From: Streptomyces gardneri | GTDB lineage: Bacteria; Actinomycetota; Actinomycetes; Streptomycetales; Streptomycetaceae | Direction: 5' to 3' | Length of the DNA: 64,000 bases | NCBI RefSeq assembly: GCF_006539185.1 | Contig: NZ_BJMN01000002.1 | Location: 124,001 to 188,000, forward strand | In this document: piece by piece, positions 34,790 to 42,536 of the stretch | Numbering within the stretch: the stretch's first letter is position 1 | Layout: each line of letters begins with the position of its first letter | The notes under the pieces: generated by a model | The model's database searches: none | What the model was told of the DNA's origin: nothing | What the model saw: the letters and a program-made list of their open reading frames with translations, nothing else | Position numbers and translations under genes: made by a program

Positions 34790-36934
34790 TCAGTCGTGGC
34801 AGGCCTCCAGGAGCGCGCGCCCGTGGCCGAGCAGCAGTTCGTCGTCGGCGCAGCGGTAGCGGATCCTGCCGGTGCCGCCCGTGTTGTCGTGGCGGCGGGC
34901 GGCGAGGAGCTCCTTGCGGACGACCGGTACGGCGGACCGTGCCGCGGTACCCATCTGCGCCCAGACGCCCGCCACGTCCGGCCGGTTGTCGACATGCGCG
35001 GACCAGGCGCGCAGCAGTACGGGCAGGGACTCCTCCTCGTCGCGGCCCGCCTCCCACAGGGCCGTGGCGAGGGCGCCCGCGACCCAGCCGCCGTTCTCCT
35101 CGGGTGACGCGACGAGCCCGCGCAGCTCGGGCAGCAGGCCCGCGGCCTCGGGCCCCATGCGGGCGATCACCCGCAGGGCGTCGATCCGCCCCGACCAGTG
35201 GTCCGCGGTGAGCCCCAGGGACAGGACGGGCAGGACGGCCTCCGTCTCGCCCCCTGCCGACCAGAGCGCCGCAGCCGCGTGGACACGGAGGTGCGTCTCG
35301 CCCTCCCGGGCCAGTCGCCGCAGCTCCGGCAGGGCCTCCCGTGCCGGCTCGCCGAGCTCGGCGAGTGCGCGCACGGCGTCGCGGAGCACGGGGCGGGCCA
35401 CGTCAGCGGGTGCCCGCAGGATCCGCAGGGCGGGCCCGACCGCCTCGGCGACACCGGTAGCGGCCGCGGCCTTCAACAGGTGTTCCGTACGGCGGGGCTG
35501 CTTCCCGGGGACGATCCGGGACAGCCTCCCGAGCAGCACGGGCGCGAGCGCGGCGGCCGCCGCCGGGGCCATCCTGCCGATCCAGTCGCCGAGGTCCTCG
35601 GGCACCTCCCCGAACCGCAGCACGTCGCCGAGCGCGGGGACGGCCCGAGCGTCCCCCTGCGCGGCGAGCGCGCACAGAGCCGCCCCGTAGGACGTCTCGC
35701 GCCACCGGGCCTGCGGGAGGAACTCGGGTCCCCCCGCCACCCGCGCGGCCAGGGCCTCCACCGCCGGGCCCCCGATCGCGTACAACCCCTCCAGCTCTCC
35801 GGCAGCCCACCGGACGATGCGGTGGTCCGCCTCCCGGAGCTGCTCGCCCAGGAGCCGCACGGACTCCTCGTGAGGGCCGCGCCAGCCGGTGAGGAGCAGG
35901 CCGCCCATGTCGATCGCCTCGCGCCTCTGCCCCCAGTCGGGACTGCGCAACTGGTCCTCCAGGAGCGAGAAGCGCTCGGCGACCCGGTCGTCCAGGGCGC
36001 GGTGCAGCTCCCCGAGAAGCTCCGTGGCCCAGGGGGCCTTCACCGAGCCGCGCCGGGATGCCCTGAGCTGACGAAGGTAGGAGATCAGCGTCGGAGTCCC
36101 GGACCTGACGCCGTCACCCTCGGCCCCCTTCCCGGCACCTCCCTCGGCGCCCTCCTCGACATCCCGCTCGACGTCCTCCTCCGCCCCCTCCCGGGCCTCC
36201 CGCATGGCATCGAGGGCGATCCCGACGGCCCGCTCCGGAAGCGGTCCGGACGGCGAGCAGCGGGCGAGCTGCACGAGAGCCGACAACCGCAGCCCGGGGT
36301 TGTCCGGCCCGTCCCCGTGGTTGAGCAGGGCGGCCAGAACGGCACCCGACGCGTCCGCGAACTCCTCGTACCGGACGCCCAGTTCTCCCACAGCCGCGGC
36401 CAGGGCCCGCAGGGTGCCCCCGTCCCGCTCCACGGCGAGCCGCCGCCGCAGCACCGTCAGTACTTCCTCCGGATCGCCGTGCAACTGCACCAGCGCACCC
36501 GGCACCGCCCGCCGCAGCCGAGCGTCGGGATCCGCGAGGACGTCGAGGAGCACTCCGCTGCGCGCACGGGTGTCCGACTCGGCCCGCGCGAGGAGCTCCG
36601 CCCAGGCGGCGTACTCGTCCTCGTCGTCGGACCAGAAGTCCATCTCCTCGGGGTCGCGGCCGTCGCCGTCGATGCTGCGGAGCAGCTCGACGATCTCGCC
36701 CCGCCCCGGCAGCCCGGCCGTCGCGACCAGCTCGAAGAGAAAGGGGACGCAGGCCACCGTGCTGTCGTACACGTCCCCCTGGTGGTGCACCGCGCCGTAC
36801 ATCCCGTCGAGCGCGATCTCCCGCTCGGCCGCGTCGACCGAGGCGAGCCCCTGCAGGAGCTCGGGCACGTCGGAGGCGTTGCCGTACGCATGACCCATGG
36901 ACGCCCAGTCGACGTCGTCGATCCCCGTGAACAT
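34790..36934 (-). CDS. HEAT-repeat protein
   Basis: 714-residue protein built almost wholly of helical HEAT-like repeats (for example LLDVLADPDARLRRAVPGAL, DAVRALAELGEPAREALPEL, RVHAAAALWSAGGETEAVLP, DALRVIARMGPEAAGLLPEL). An acidic Glu/Gly-rich linker interrupts it near residue 250-275. There is no signal peptide or catalytic motif, so it should act as a binding scaffold in the cytoplasm. The start at 36934 (MFTGIDDVDWASMGHAYG) gives the family's usual opening; farther upstream starts are less likely. It diverges from alkB. Confidence 0.85.
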   Translation of the reverse strand: MFTGIDDVDWASMGHAYGNASDVPELLQGLASVDAAEREIALDGMYGAVHHQGDVYDSTVACVPFLFELVATAGLPGRGEIVELLRSIDGDGRDPEEMDFWSDDEDEYAAWAELLARAESDTRARSGVLLDVLADPDARLRRAVPGALVQLHGDPEEVLTVLRRRLAVERDGGTLRALAAAVGELGVRYEEFADASGAVLAALLNHGDGPDNPGLRLSALVQLARCSPSGPLPERAVGIALDAMREAREGAEEDVERDVEEGAEGGAGKGAEGDGVRSGTPTLISYLRQLRASRRGSVKAPWATELLGELHRALDDRVAERFSLLEDQLRSPDWGQRREAIDMGGLLLTGWRGPHEESVRLLGEQLREADHRIVRWAAGELEGLYAIGGPAVEALAARVAGGPEFLPQARWRETSYGAALCALAAQGDARAVPALGDVLRFGEVPEDLGDWIGRMAPAAAAALAPVLLGRLSRIVPGKQPRRTEHLLKAAAATGVAEAVGPALRILRAPADVARPVLRDAVRALAELGEPAREALPELRRLAREGETHLRVHAAAALWSAGGETEAVLPVLSLGLTADHWSGRIDALRVIARMGPEAAGLLPELRGLVASPEENGGWVAGALATALWEAGRDEEESLPVLLRAWSAHVDNRPDVAGVWAQMGTAARSAVPVVRKELLAARRHDNTGGTGRIRYRCADDELLLGHGRALLEACHD

Positions 36935-37016
36935 GATCACCAGTCTGGAGCACGCCACTGACAGGCGGCCTGACCGCATTCGCACACACATTCGATAACG
37001 GGTCTATGCTGGACCC

Positions 37017-37667
37017 ATGACGGCGCCACGATCCGATGTCCCCGGCCTCCAGGGCTCCCTGTTCGACCAGGGGGCCGACAGTGGGCCGGGCCCGCTGGGT
37101 GGCCTGAGGCGGATCGCGCTCGGCGGTGGTGGTGCGTGGGTGGACCACCTGCCCGGCTGGTTCCACGGCGCCGACGCGCTCTTCGAGGAGCTGGCCGGCT
37201 CCGTGCCGTGGCAGGCCGAGGAGCGCGAGATGTACGACCGGGTCGTCGCCGTGCCGCGCCTCCTGGCGTACTACCGCGAGGACGTCCCCCTCCCGCACCC
37301 CGCGCTCCTGGAGGCGCGCGAGGCCCTCAACAGTCACTACGCGCCCGAGCTCGGAGAACCGTTCGTCACGGCCGGGCTCTGCCTCTACCGCGACGGACGT
37401 GACAGCGTCGCCTGGCACGGCGACCGGAGCGGCCGCTCCGCCACGCAGGACACGATGGTCGCCATCCTCTCCCTGGGGGATCCTCGTGATCTCGCGTTCC
37501 GGCCGCGCGGCGGGGGGCCGGTCGAGCTGCGCCTCCCGCTGGGGCACGGTGACCTCGTGGTGATGGGCGGCTCGTGCCAGCGCACCTGGGAGCACGCCGT
37601 CCCGAAGACGACACGCGCCGTCGGACCCCGCATCAGCGTCCAGTTCCGCCCGCGAGGCGTCGCCTGA
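37017..37667 (+). CDS. alkB: AlkB-type alkylated nucleic acid dioxygenase
   Basis: 216-residue Fe(II)/2-oxoglutarate dioxygenase that removes methyl groups from N1-methyladenine or N3-methylcytosine. The iron ligands are His134 and Asp136 in AWHGDRSGR and His193 in RTWEHAVPK; the 2-oxoglutarate-binding arginine lies in GPRISVQFRPR. No ribosome site is clear; a TATGCT at about 37003 places a transcription start near the ATG, so the mRNA may be leaderless. The gene is divergent from the HEAT-repeat gene, whose scaffold could be unrelated. Confidence 0.9.
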   Translation: MTAPRSDVPGLQGSLFDQGADSGPGPLGGLRRIALGGGGAWVDHLPGWFHGADALFEELAGSVPWQAEEREMYDRVVAVPRLLAYYREDVPLPHPALLEAREALNSHYAPELGEPFVTAGLCLYRDGRDSVAWHGDRSGRSATQDTMVAILSLGDPRDLAFRPRGGGPVELRLPLGHGDLVVMGGSCQRTWEHAVPKTTRAVGPRISVQFRPRGVA

Positions 37668-37806
37668 AGGTCGCCGCCCCCACCGTCCCCACCGTCCCGA
37701 CTGATCCCCTTCGGTCGCGCATGATTCCCCGCTGCTTGGAATGGGCATGCCAATCGCGCCATCGCGCGCGCCGCACGCGCCGCCCAGTCCAGGTCAGGGA
37801 GTCGGA

Positions 37807-38574
37807 GTGAGGATCAAGCGCCACCTCGTCAAGGGAGCACTCACCCTCGGTAGTTCGCTCGCGCTGCTGGTCGCCCTGGCGGGCAGCGCGCTCGCCGCCC
37901 CGCCGCCGGCCCTGCCCGCCAACGCGGACGGTCTGGAGCAGACGTTCCAGCCGGCGTACGACTACGACACGGACGGCTGCTACCCCACGCCGGCCATCGG
38001 CGCCGACGGGACGATCAACGGCGGACTCAACCCCTCCGGCGCCCTCAACGGCCAGTGCCGCGACTCATGGGACCTCGCCAACACCAACGGGTACGCGCGG
38101 TACAAGTGCAACAACGGCTGGTGCGCCATCATCTACGGTCTGTACTTCGAGAAGGACCAGGCCGTCGCCGGCAGCGGCCTCGGGGGACACCGCCACGACT
38201 GGGAGCACGTGGTGGTGTGGGTGCAGAACAACCAGGCGCAGTACGTCTCCACCTCCGCCCACGGAGGCTTCTCGGTGTACGGCCGCGACCGGATCCGCTG
38301 GGACGGCACCCACCCCAAGATCGTCTACCACAAGGACGGCATCAGCACCCACTGCTTCCGCCCGGCGAACTCGAACGACGAGCCGCCCGAGAACCACCAG
38401 CACACCTGGCAGTTCCCGAGCCTGGTCGGCTGGAACGGCTACCCCGCGGGGCTCCGCGACAAGCTCACCCAGGCGAACTTCGGCAGCGCGGTCTTCGGTC
38501 TCAAGGACGGCAACTTCGCCGCCCACCTGGCGAAGGCGAAACCGTCGGGCATCCCCTTCGACCCCTACGCCTGA
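37807..38574 (+). CDS. Secreted NLP (NPP1) necrosis-inducing-like protein
   Basis: 255-residue secreted protein. A signal peptide covers about residues 1-31 (GALTLGSSLALLVALAGSALA). The NPP1 domain has the family heptapeptide GHRHDWE at residues 127-133, which binds the metal ion in plant-toxic NLPs, and six Cys residues that could form disulphides (GCYPTP, GQCRDSW, YKCNNGWCAI, THCFRP). In plant pathogens NLPs bind glycosyl-inositol-phosphoceramides and kill cells of dicot plants; many bacterial members are not toxic. The GTG at 37807 follows AGGGAG. Its end overlaps the end of the convergent acetyltransferase gene by 10 bp. Confidence 0.9.
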   Translation: MRIKRHLVKGALTLGSSLALLVALAGSALAAPPPALPANADGLEQTFQPAYDYDTDGCYPTPAIGADGTINGGLNPSGALNGQCRDSWDLANTNGYARYKCNNGWCAIIYGLYFEKDQAVAGSGLGGHRHDWEHVVVWVQNNQAQYVSTSAHGGFSVYGRDRIRWDGTHPKIVYHKDGISTHCFRPANSNDEPPENHQHTWQFPSLVGWNGYPAGLRDKLTQANFGSAVFGLKDGNFAAHLAKAKPSGIPFDPYA

Positions 38575-39131
38575 GCGCGGGGCACGGGGTCGCCGTCGAG
38601 CAAGGCGTACATGTACATGTCCCGGCGCTCGGAGCCGACTTCCTGCCAACCCCGCAGCAGCCCTTCACGCTGGAACCCCGCGCGCTCGGCGGTTCGTACG
38701 GAGGCCGTGTTCCACGGCTCGACGTACAGCTCGAGCCGCGGGATCCGCAGGTCCTTCAGCGCCCAGGCGGCGACGGCCCGCACGGCGATCCCGGCGGCGC
38801 CGCGCCCCCGCGCCGACCCGACGACCCAGTAGCCGAGCGTGGCGCGCCCCAGCGCGAGCTCCCTCAGCCACAGCCCCACGGTTCCGACGGGACGCCCGTC
38901 GGGGTCCACGATGACGAACGGATACCCGGCCCCCGATGCGGCCCGCCCCCACTGCCGCTCGACGAACGCGTGGGCAGCCGACTCGGACCAGGGGCTGGGG
39001 ACCGTGGTGGTCAGCGGGATGTAGTCGTCGTCCGCCGCCTCACGGACAAGCGGAACGTCCGAAAGGCGCCAGGCCCGCAGGGCGAAACCACCACCGGCGG
39101 CAAGCTCGGGTACGACGAGAGGCTGCTCCAT
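38565..39131 (-). CDS. RimJ/RimL-type GNAT acetyltransferase
   Basis: 188-residue acetyltransferase. The opening ALRAWRLSDVPLVREAADDD is typical of RimJ/RimL. Motif A is LGYWVVGSARGRGAAGIAVR, with the R-G-x-G-A pyrophosphate loop; motif B is LELYVEPWNTASVRTAERAGFQREG. The C-terminus DMYMYALLDGD is also usual. The substrate may be a protein N-terminus or an amine. Its stop overlaps the end of the NLP gene. A GTG directly before the ATG at 39131 could also serve as start. Confidence 0.87.
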   Translation of the reverse strand: MEQPLVVPELAAGGGFALRAWRLSDVPLVREAADDDYIPLTTTVPSPWSESAAHAFVERQWGRAASGAGYPFVIVDPDGRPVGTVGLWLRELALGRATLGYWVVGSARGRGAAGIAVRAVAAWALKDLRIPRLELYVEPWNTASVRTAERAGFQREGLLRGWQEVGSERRDMYMYALLDGDPVPRAQA

Positions 39132-39200
39132 CACGCCATCCTGCCCGAGCCCGACCCCAGCAGCACGCGGATTCCGCGGTGGCCGGCCACCGATCGCCGC

Positions 39201-39332
39201 CTAGGACAGGGGTGGATCCAACAGCTCCAGCTCGGCCGGCGTCGGGGCCTCGAACCGGCTCCGGCGCTCTCCGAGCAGCTCGCCCGCCGCATGCCGAACC
39301 GTGGCGGGTTCCCTGGCGGGTGATCCGGGCAT
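39201..39332 (-). CDS. Possible small protein (43 residues)
   Basis: Open frame beginning ATG at 39332: MPGSPAREPATVRHAAGELL and then a charged stretch ending ELELLDPPLS before TAG. Third codon positions are mostly G/C, as in real genes, but there is no ribosome site and no known family. It fills the gap between two genes and may be a remnant. Confidence 0.25.
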   Translation of the reverse strand: MPGSPAREPATVRHAAGELLGERRSRFEAPTPAELELLDPPLS

Positions 39333-39382
39333 GAGTCACCATTGATCCGGTCGCGGAAGTGCTGGGAGCGGGGGAGGCGCGA

Positions 39383-39964
39383 GTGGCTGCATCGAGGCCG
39401 CCATGGCCGGTGTTCGCGAGTCTGGGTGTCACGGCTCTCGGCATCATCGTCGGACTGTTGGCCTGGTTGTTTCCCGTGGTCGACGGGGCGAGGTCGGACG
39501 GGCGGCGCCCCGGCGATTCGGCTGCGGCCGGGACAGGTGACGGCGCACCTTCCGGAGGTACCACCCGGCCCGCTGAACCGAAGGCGCCGACGACGACACC
39601 CGAAGCGGATGCTTCCTCGTCCGCGACGCCCGTCTCCCCGGCCCTCAGTGGCCGTACCCCCGAAGGCTGGGCAGGGAAGTGGCGCGGCTCCACCAGCAAT
39701 GACGAGGAGCTGATCATTGTGAACCTGTGGGCGGGGAAGGAGGGCCAGGTGGTCGGCACGATCGAATGGCCCTTGGCGTCGTGCAAGGGCGAACTGACCC
39801 TGCTGGCTGTCATGTCGGAGAAGCTGGTCGTGCACGAGGTCATCACCGAGGACCCCAAGGAGACCTGCCGAGCCGAGGCGCAGATCGATTTCAGGCTCAA
39901 GGGGGTGACCCTGTTCCTCGAAGGGTCGGAGTGGGGCAAGGAGGCCACACTGCGGCGAGCGTGA
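39383..39964 (+). CDS. Membrane-anchored hypothetical protein with C-terminal beta domain
   Basis: 193-residue protein. One membrane helix near the N-terminus (FASLGVTALGIIVGLLAWLFPVV) is followed by a Thr/Pro/Ala/Ser-rich linker (about 45-90) and an outer beta domain (GKWRGSTSNDEELIIVNLWA, VGTIEWPLASCKGELTLLAV, EDPKETCRAEAQIDFRLKG), in which two Cys could form a disulphide. The domain resembles those hung on some Streptomyces serine/threonine kinases; not further recognised. The GTG at 39383 follows GGGGGAGG and is preferred to a GTG at 39359. Confidence 0.65.
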   Translation: MAASRPPWPVFASLGVTALGIIVGLLAWLFPVVDGARSDGRRPGDSAAAGTGDGAPSGGTTRPAEPKAPTTTPEADASSSATPVSPALSGRTPEGWAGKWRGSTSNDEELIIVNLWAGKEGQVVGTIEWPLASCKGELTLLAVMSEKLVVHEVITEDPKETCRAEAQIDFRLKGVTLFLEGSEWGKEATLRRA

Positions 39965-40017
39965 AGCGCCGCGCCACCCGTGATCGCGTTGTCAGTGCCG
40001 GTGGCTAACGTGATCAC

Positions 40018-40629
40018 ATGAGTTCATCCCTGAGCGTGTACCTGATCGACCCCACGGCCGCGCGCGCCTTCGTCGGGTCGCGCGACGACCAGTTGCTCCA
40101 GGTCGTCCGCGACAGTTTCGGTGACGACCTGGCGTCCGACGACAGTTGGTTCTCCTCCGAGATCGAGGACGGCGCCCCCACCGCGTACGAGGCGCTGCGG
40201 ACGGTCGTGTACGGCGGGCCGTTTCCCGAGGACCGTCAGTACGCCTTCCAGTACGGCTACGCCTACAAGCGCCTCTGCTCGCTGACCGGATCCTTCCTGG
40301 ACAACTCCTGCTTCAGCCCGTTCCGGGGCGACTGGCTCGAAATGGTCGACGAGGGGCTGCGCGCCCTGCGGATCACCGCCGTCTCGGTGGCGGAGTTCGG
40401 CTACTCCAGCGGCTTCCCCGCGGGCGTCCCGTCCTCCGACCTGCCGCGCTGCGGCGAGTGGACGCACAAGCAGTGCCTGGAGGCCCTGGCCCAGTTCGAG
40501 GAGACCAAGCAGGCAGGCCACGCGCCGCCGCTGGAGCCCGAGGTCGTCGACGCCGTCATGGACGTCATGGGCTGGCTCCGTCACGTGGAGTCGCGCCCCG
40601 GGTTCGGCGTCGTGGGCTTCGTTTCGTAG
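40018..40629 (+). CDS. DUF7691-like hypothetical protein
   Basis: 203-residue cytoplasmic protein, matching from memory a conserved Streptomyces family (DUF7691). It begins MSSSLSVYLIDPTAARAFVG, has a middle FQYGYAYKRLCSLTGSFLDN and a C-terminal helix AVMDVMGWLRHVE. No catalytic or membrane motifs are seen. The role is unknown; nothing close by points to one. Confidence 0.7.
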   Translation: MSSSLSVYLIDPTAARAFVGSRDDQLLQVVRDSFGDDLASDDSWFSSEIEDGAPTAYEALRTVVYGGPFPEDRQYAFQYGYAYKRLCSLTGSFLDNSCFSPFRGDWLEMVDEGLRALRITAVSVAEFGYSSGFPAGVPSSDLPRCGEWTHKQCLEALAQFEETKQAGHAPPLEPEVVDAVMDVMGWLRHVESRPGFGVVGFVS

Positions 40630-40759
40630 GACGTGTGCCGGGCCGCCGGCGCGTTCGTCCCCGCCGTCTCGTACGACGCCCATGAGCAGCCATGAGCAGC
40701 TCCGCGACCGTGCTCATCGGGCCGTCCCCTCAAGCGACGAAGCTCGCCCCGCCCCGGTT

Positions 40760-41359
40760 TCAGGGTGCGTCGAACGGCCAGGCCTCGATGTCGCGGTATC
40801 GGATCGGCGCAGGGCCGCGGCCGAAGTTGCTCCCGACGAGGTGGAGGCGTTCCGTCCGCCATCTGCGGCCGGTGAAGCCGGCCAGCTGGGCGGCGACCTC
40901 CACCACACTCGCCGGATCGTCGCGGCGCGCCCGGGCCAGTGTCAGATGGGGGCGCAGGGGGCGCTCCTGGAACGTGATGCCGCACTCCCGCACCACGGTC
41001 CGCACCTCGGCGGCGAGCTCCTGCAGTCCCTCGACGTCTCCGTCGATCCCGCTCCACAGCACCCGCTCGTCGAAGTGCCCGCCGCCCACCAGCCCCAGCT
41101 CCAGGGGCCGCCGGGTCGCCGCGAGCCGCGCGAGCGGGGGGCGCAGGAGCGGCACGGCCGCGACCGGGAGCTCACCGAGGAACGCCAGCGTGATGTGCCA
41201 GTCCTCGATGCGGTTCCACCGCATGCGGGGGTACGTGTCGTAGGCGGGCCCCAGCGCGTGCGCCAGCTCGTCCTTCGCCTCGTCGGGCGGAGCGAGGGCG
41301 ATGAACACGCGCACGGTCGCGGACTCGGCGTGGGTGTCCCCACCCGCTGGCTCAGTCAT
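40760..41359 (-). CDS. thpR: RNA 2',3'-cyclic phosphodiesterase (2H superfamily)
   Basis: 199-residue 2H-type phosphoesterase. Both HxTL motifs are present: His55 in WHITLAF and His138 in RPHLTLAR. It opens 2',3'-cyclic phosphate at RNA ends and in reverse can join tRNA halves with a 2',5' bond. The opening RVFIALAPPDEAKDEL is the usual one for ThpR/LigT. The gene is single. It lies about 30 kb from the RNA ligase pair and works on similar ends, but no operon link is seen. Confidence 0.9.
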   Translation of the reverse strand: MTEPAGGDTHAESATVRVFIALAPPDEAKDELAHALGPAYDTYPRMRWNRIEDWHITLAFLGELPVAAVPLLRPPLARLAATRRPLELGLVGGGHFDERVLWSGIDGDVEGLQELAAEVRTVVRECGITFQERPLRPHLTLARARRDDPASVVEVAAQLAGFTGRRWRTERLHLVGSNFGRGPAPIRYRDIEAWPFDAP

Positions 41360-41546
41360 CTTCCGATCCCCGCTCGTGTTCCCGTCGTCGCACGAGGCTA
41401 TGTGGTCTCCGGGGCGCGAGTGACGGCGGGGGCGTTCGGGGGTTCCGTGTCCGTACTCGACGGTCGAGCGCGATGGTCGAGCCTGGGGGGCGAGTCCGGG
41501 GCGAGTCTCGATGTCGCCGAGATTGTTTTTCCGTCCTAACGTTCAA

Positions 41547-41589
41547 CAATATTGCATGAGTTGGAGTCAGGGGTGACCATGTGACCCCT
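41547..41589. promoter_or_regulatory. Likely control region of the receptor-kinase operon
   Basis: An AT-rich island has the palindrome CAATATTG (41547-41554). An inverted repeat AGGGGT-N9-ACCCCT follows at 41569-41589 (41-bp block). It lies 39 bp before the lipoprotein start, in an otherwise empty gap (41360-41627). Confidence 0.5.
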
Positions 41590-41627
41590 AGGGTTCGTGC
41601 ATCGCGTTCGAGTTGTCGGGGGGACAC

Positions 41628-42536
41628 GTGTCGACGGGCGGGAACATGGCGACGACGCACAGACGCCGTCGCGTCGCGTTACGGGCGGCGGGAGCCGCCG
41701 CGCTGGTGGCGGTGACCGGGTGCTCGGGCGGTGGGGCGGAAGCCCCCGTCCGGCCAGGCGCGACGACGAGTCCGAGTACGACGGGAAGCGGCGCCGGCGA
41801 GCCGGCGGGACCGGCTCCGAAGCCCTCCTCGACCGCCACGGCCGCGCGAGACGACCAGTACACCTTTCCCGAGAAGGCGCTGCCCTCCTCCAAGACCGAG
41901 GCCCTCGCCTTCGTCCGGTCGGTCACGATCACGGCGGACGGCTTCGGGGCCGGCTTCCGCAGGGCCGATCCGTACGAAGGTGATCCCACGCGGTGGTCCG
42001 TCCTCGGCAGGGACTGTCTCTGGCGCCGCGAGCCGCTGCCCCCGCACGTACGGGCCAGCCTGACCCGGGAGTTCGTGAAGCCGGGCGCGGGCGGCAAGGA
42101 GGCGGCGCGGGTGAAGGTGACCGTGACCGTGCACGAGTCCGTCACCGCCGCCGACCGGGACATGGCGGTCTCCCTGGAGACCTCGATGCGCTGCCCCGAG
42201 CAGCGGCTCAGCACGACCGAGCGGATCCGGAAACTGTGGTCGCGGGGCGACAGCCACGGCGGAATGCGGGCGGCGATCTCCGACGACGACCTGAACGAGA
42301 CCGGGGAGTACACGTCGGGGAACGGCGTGTGGAACGGCTTCTCCTGGTACAAGTACCGGCTCGGACCGATCACCCTCTCGGTCACCGCCCGATCCGGCGG
42401 AGGCGAGACCGAGGCCGAGGAGGCCGAGACCACCACCGGTGTCGCCTCCGGCATCGGCCTCGTCGGCGCGGACATCGACCGCCGCGGCGCGCAGCGCGGC
42501 AAGCAGCTCGACGACAAGGGGGCCGGCGATGAGTGA
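41628..42536 (+). CDS. Lipoprotein preceding receptor kinases
   Basis: 302-residue lipoprotein with lipobox AVTGC and a Thr/Ser/Pro-rich linker. The outer domain is not recognised; it contains ALAFVRSVTITADGFGAGFR, RDCLWRREPLPPHVRASLTR and FSWYKYRLGPITLSVTA, suggesting beta strands. It overlaps the next gene, a receptor kinase, by 8 bp and so is probably its partner at the surface. Start is GTG 41628 (GGGGGG upstream); ATG 41646 is an alternative. Confidence 0.75.
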   Translation: MSTGGNMATTHRRRRVALRAAGAAALVAVTGCSGGGAEAPVRPGATTSPSTTGSGAGEPAGPAPKPSSTATAARDDQYTFPEKALPSSKTEALAFVRSVTITADGFGAGFRRADPYEGDPTRWSVLGRDCLWRREPLPPHVRASLTREFVKPGAGGKEAARVKVTVTVHESVTAADRDMAVSLETSMRCPEQRLSTTERIRKLWSRGDSHGGMRAAISDDDLNETGEYTSGNGVWNGFSWYKYRLGPITLSVTARSGGGETEAEEAETTTGVASGIGLVGADIDRRGAQRGKQLDDKGAGDE

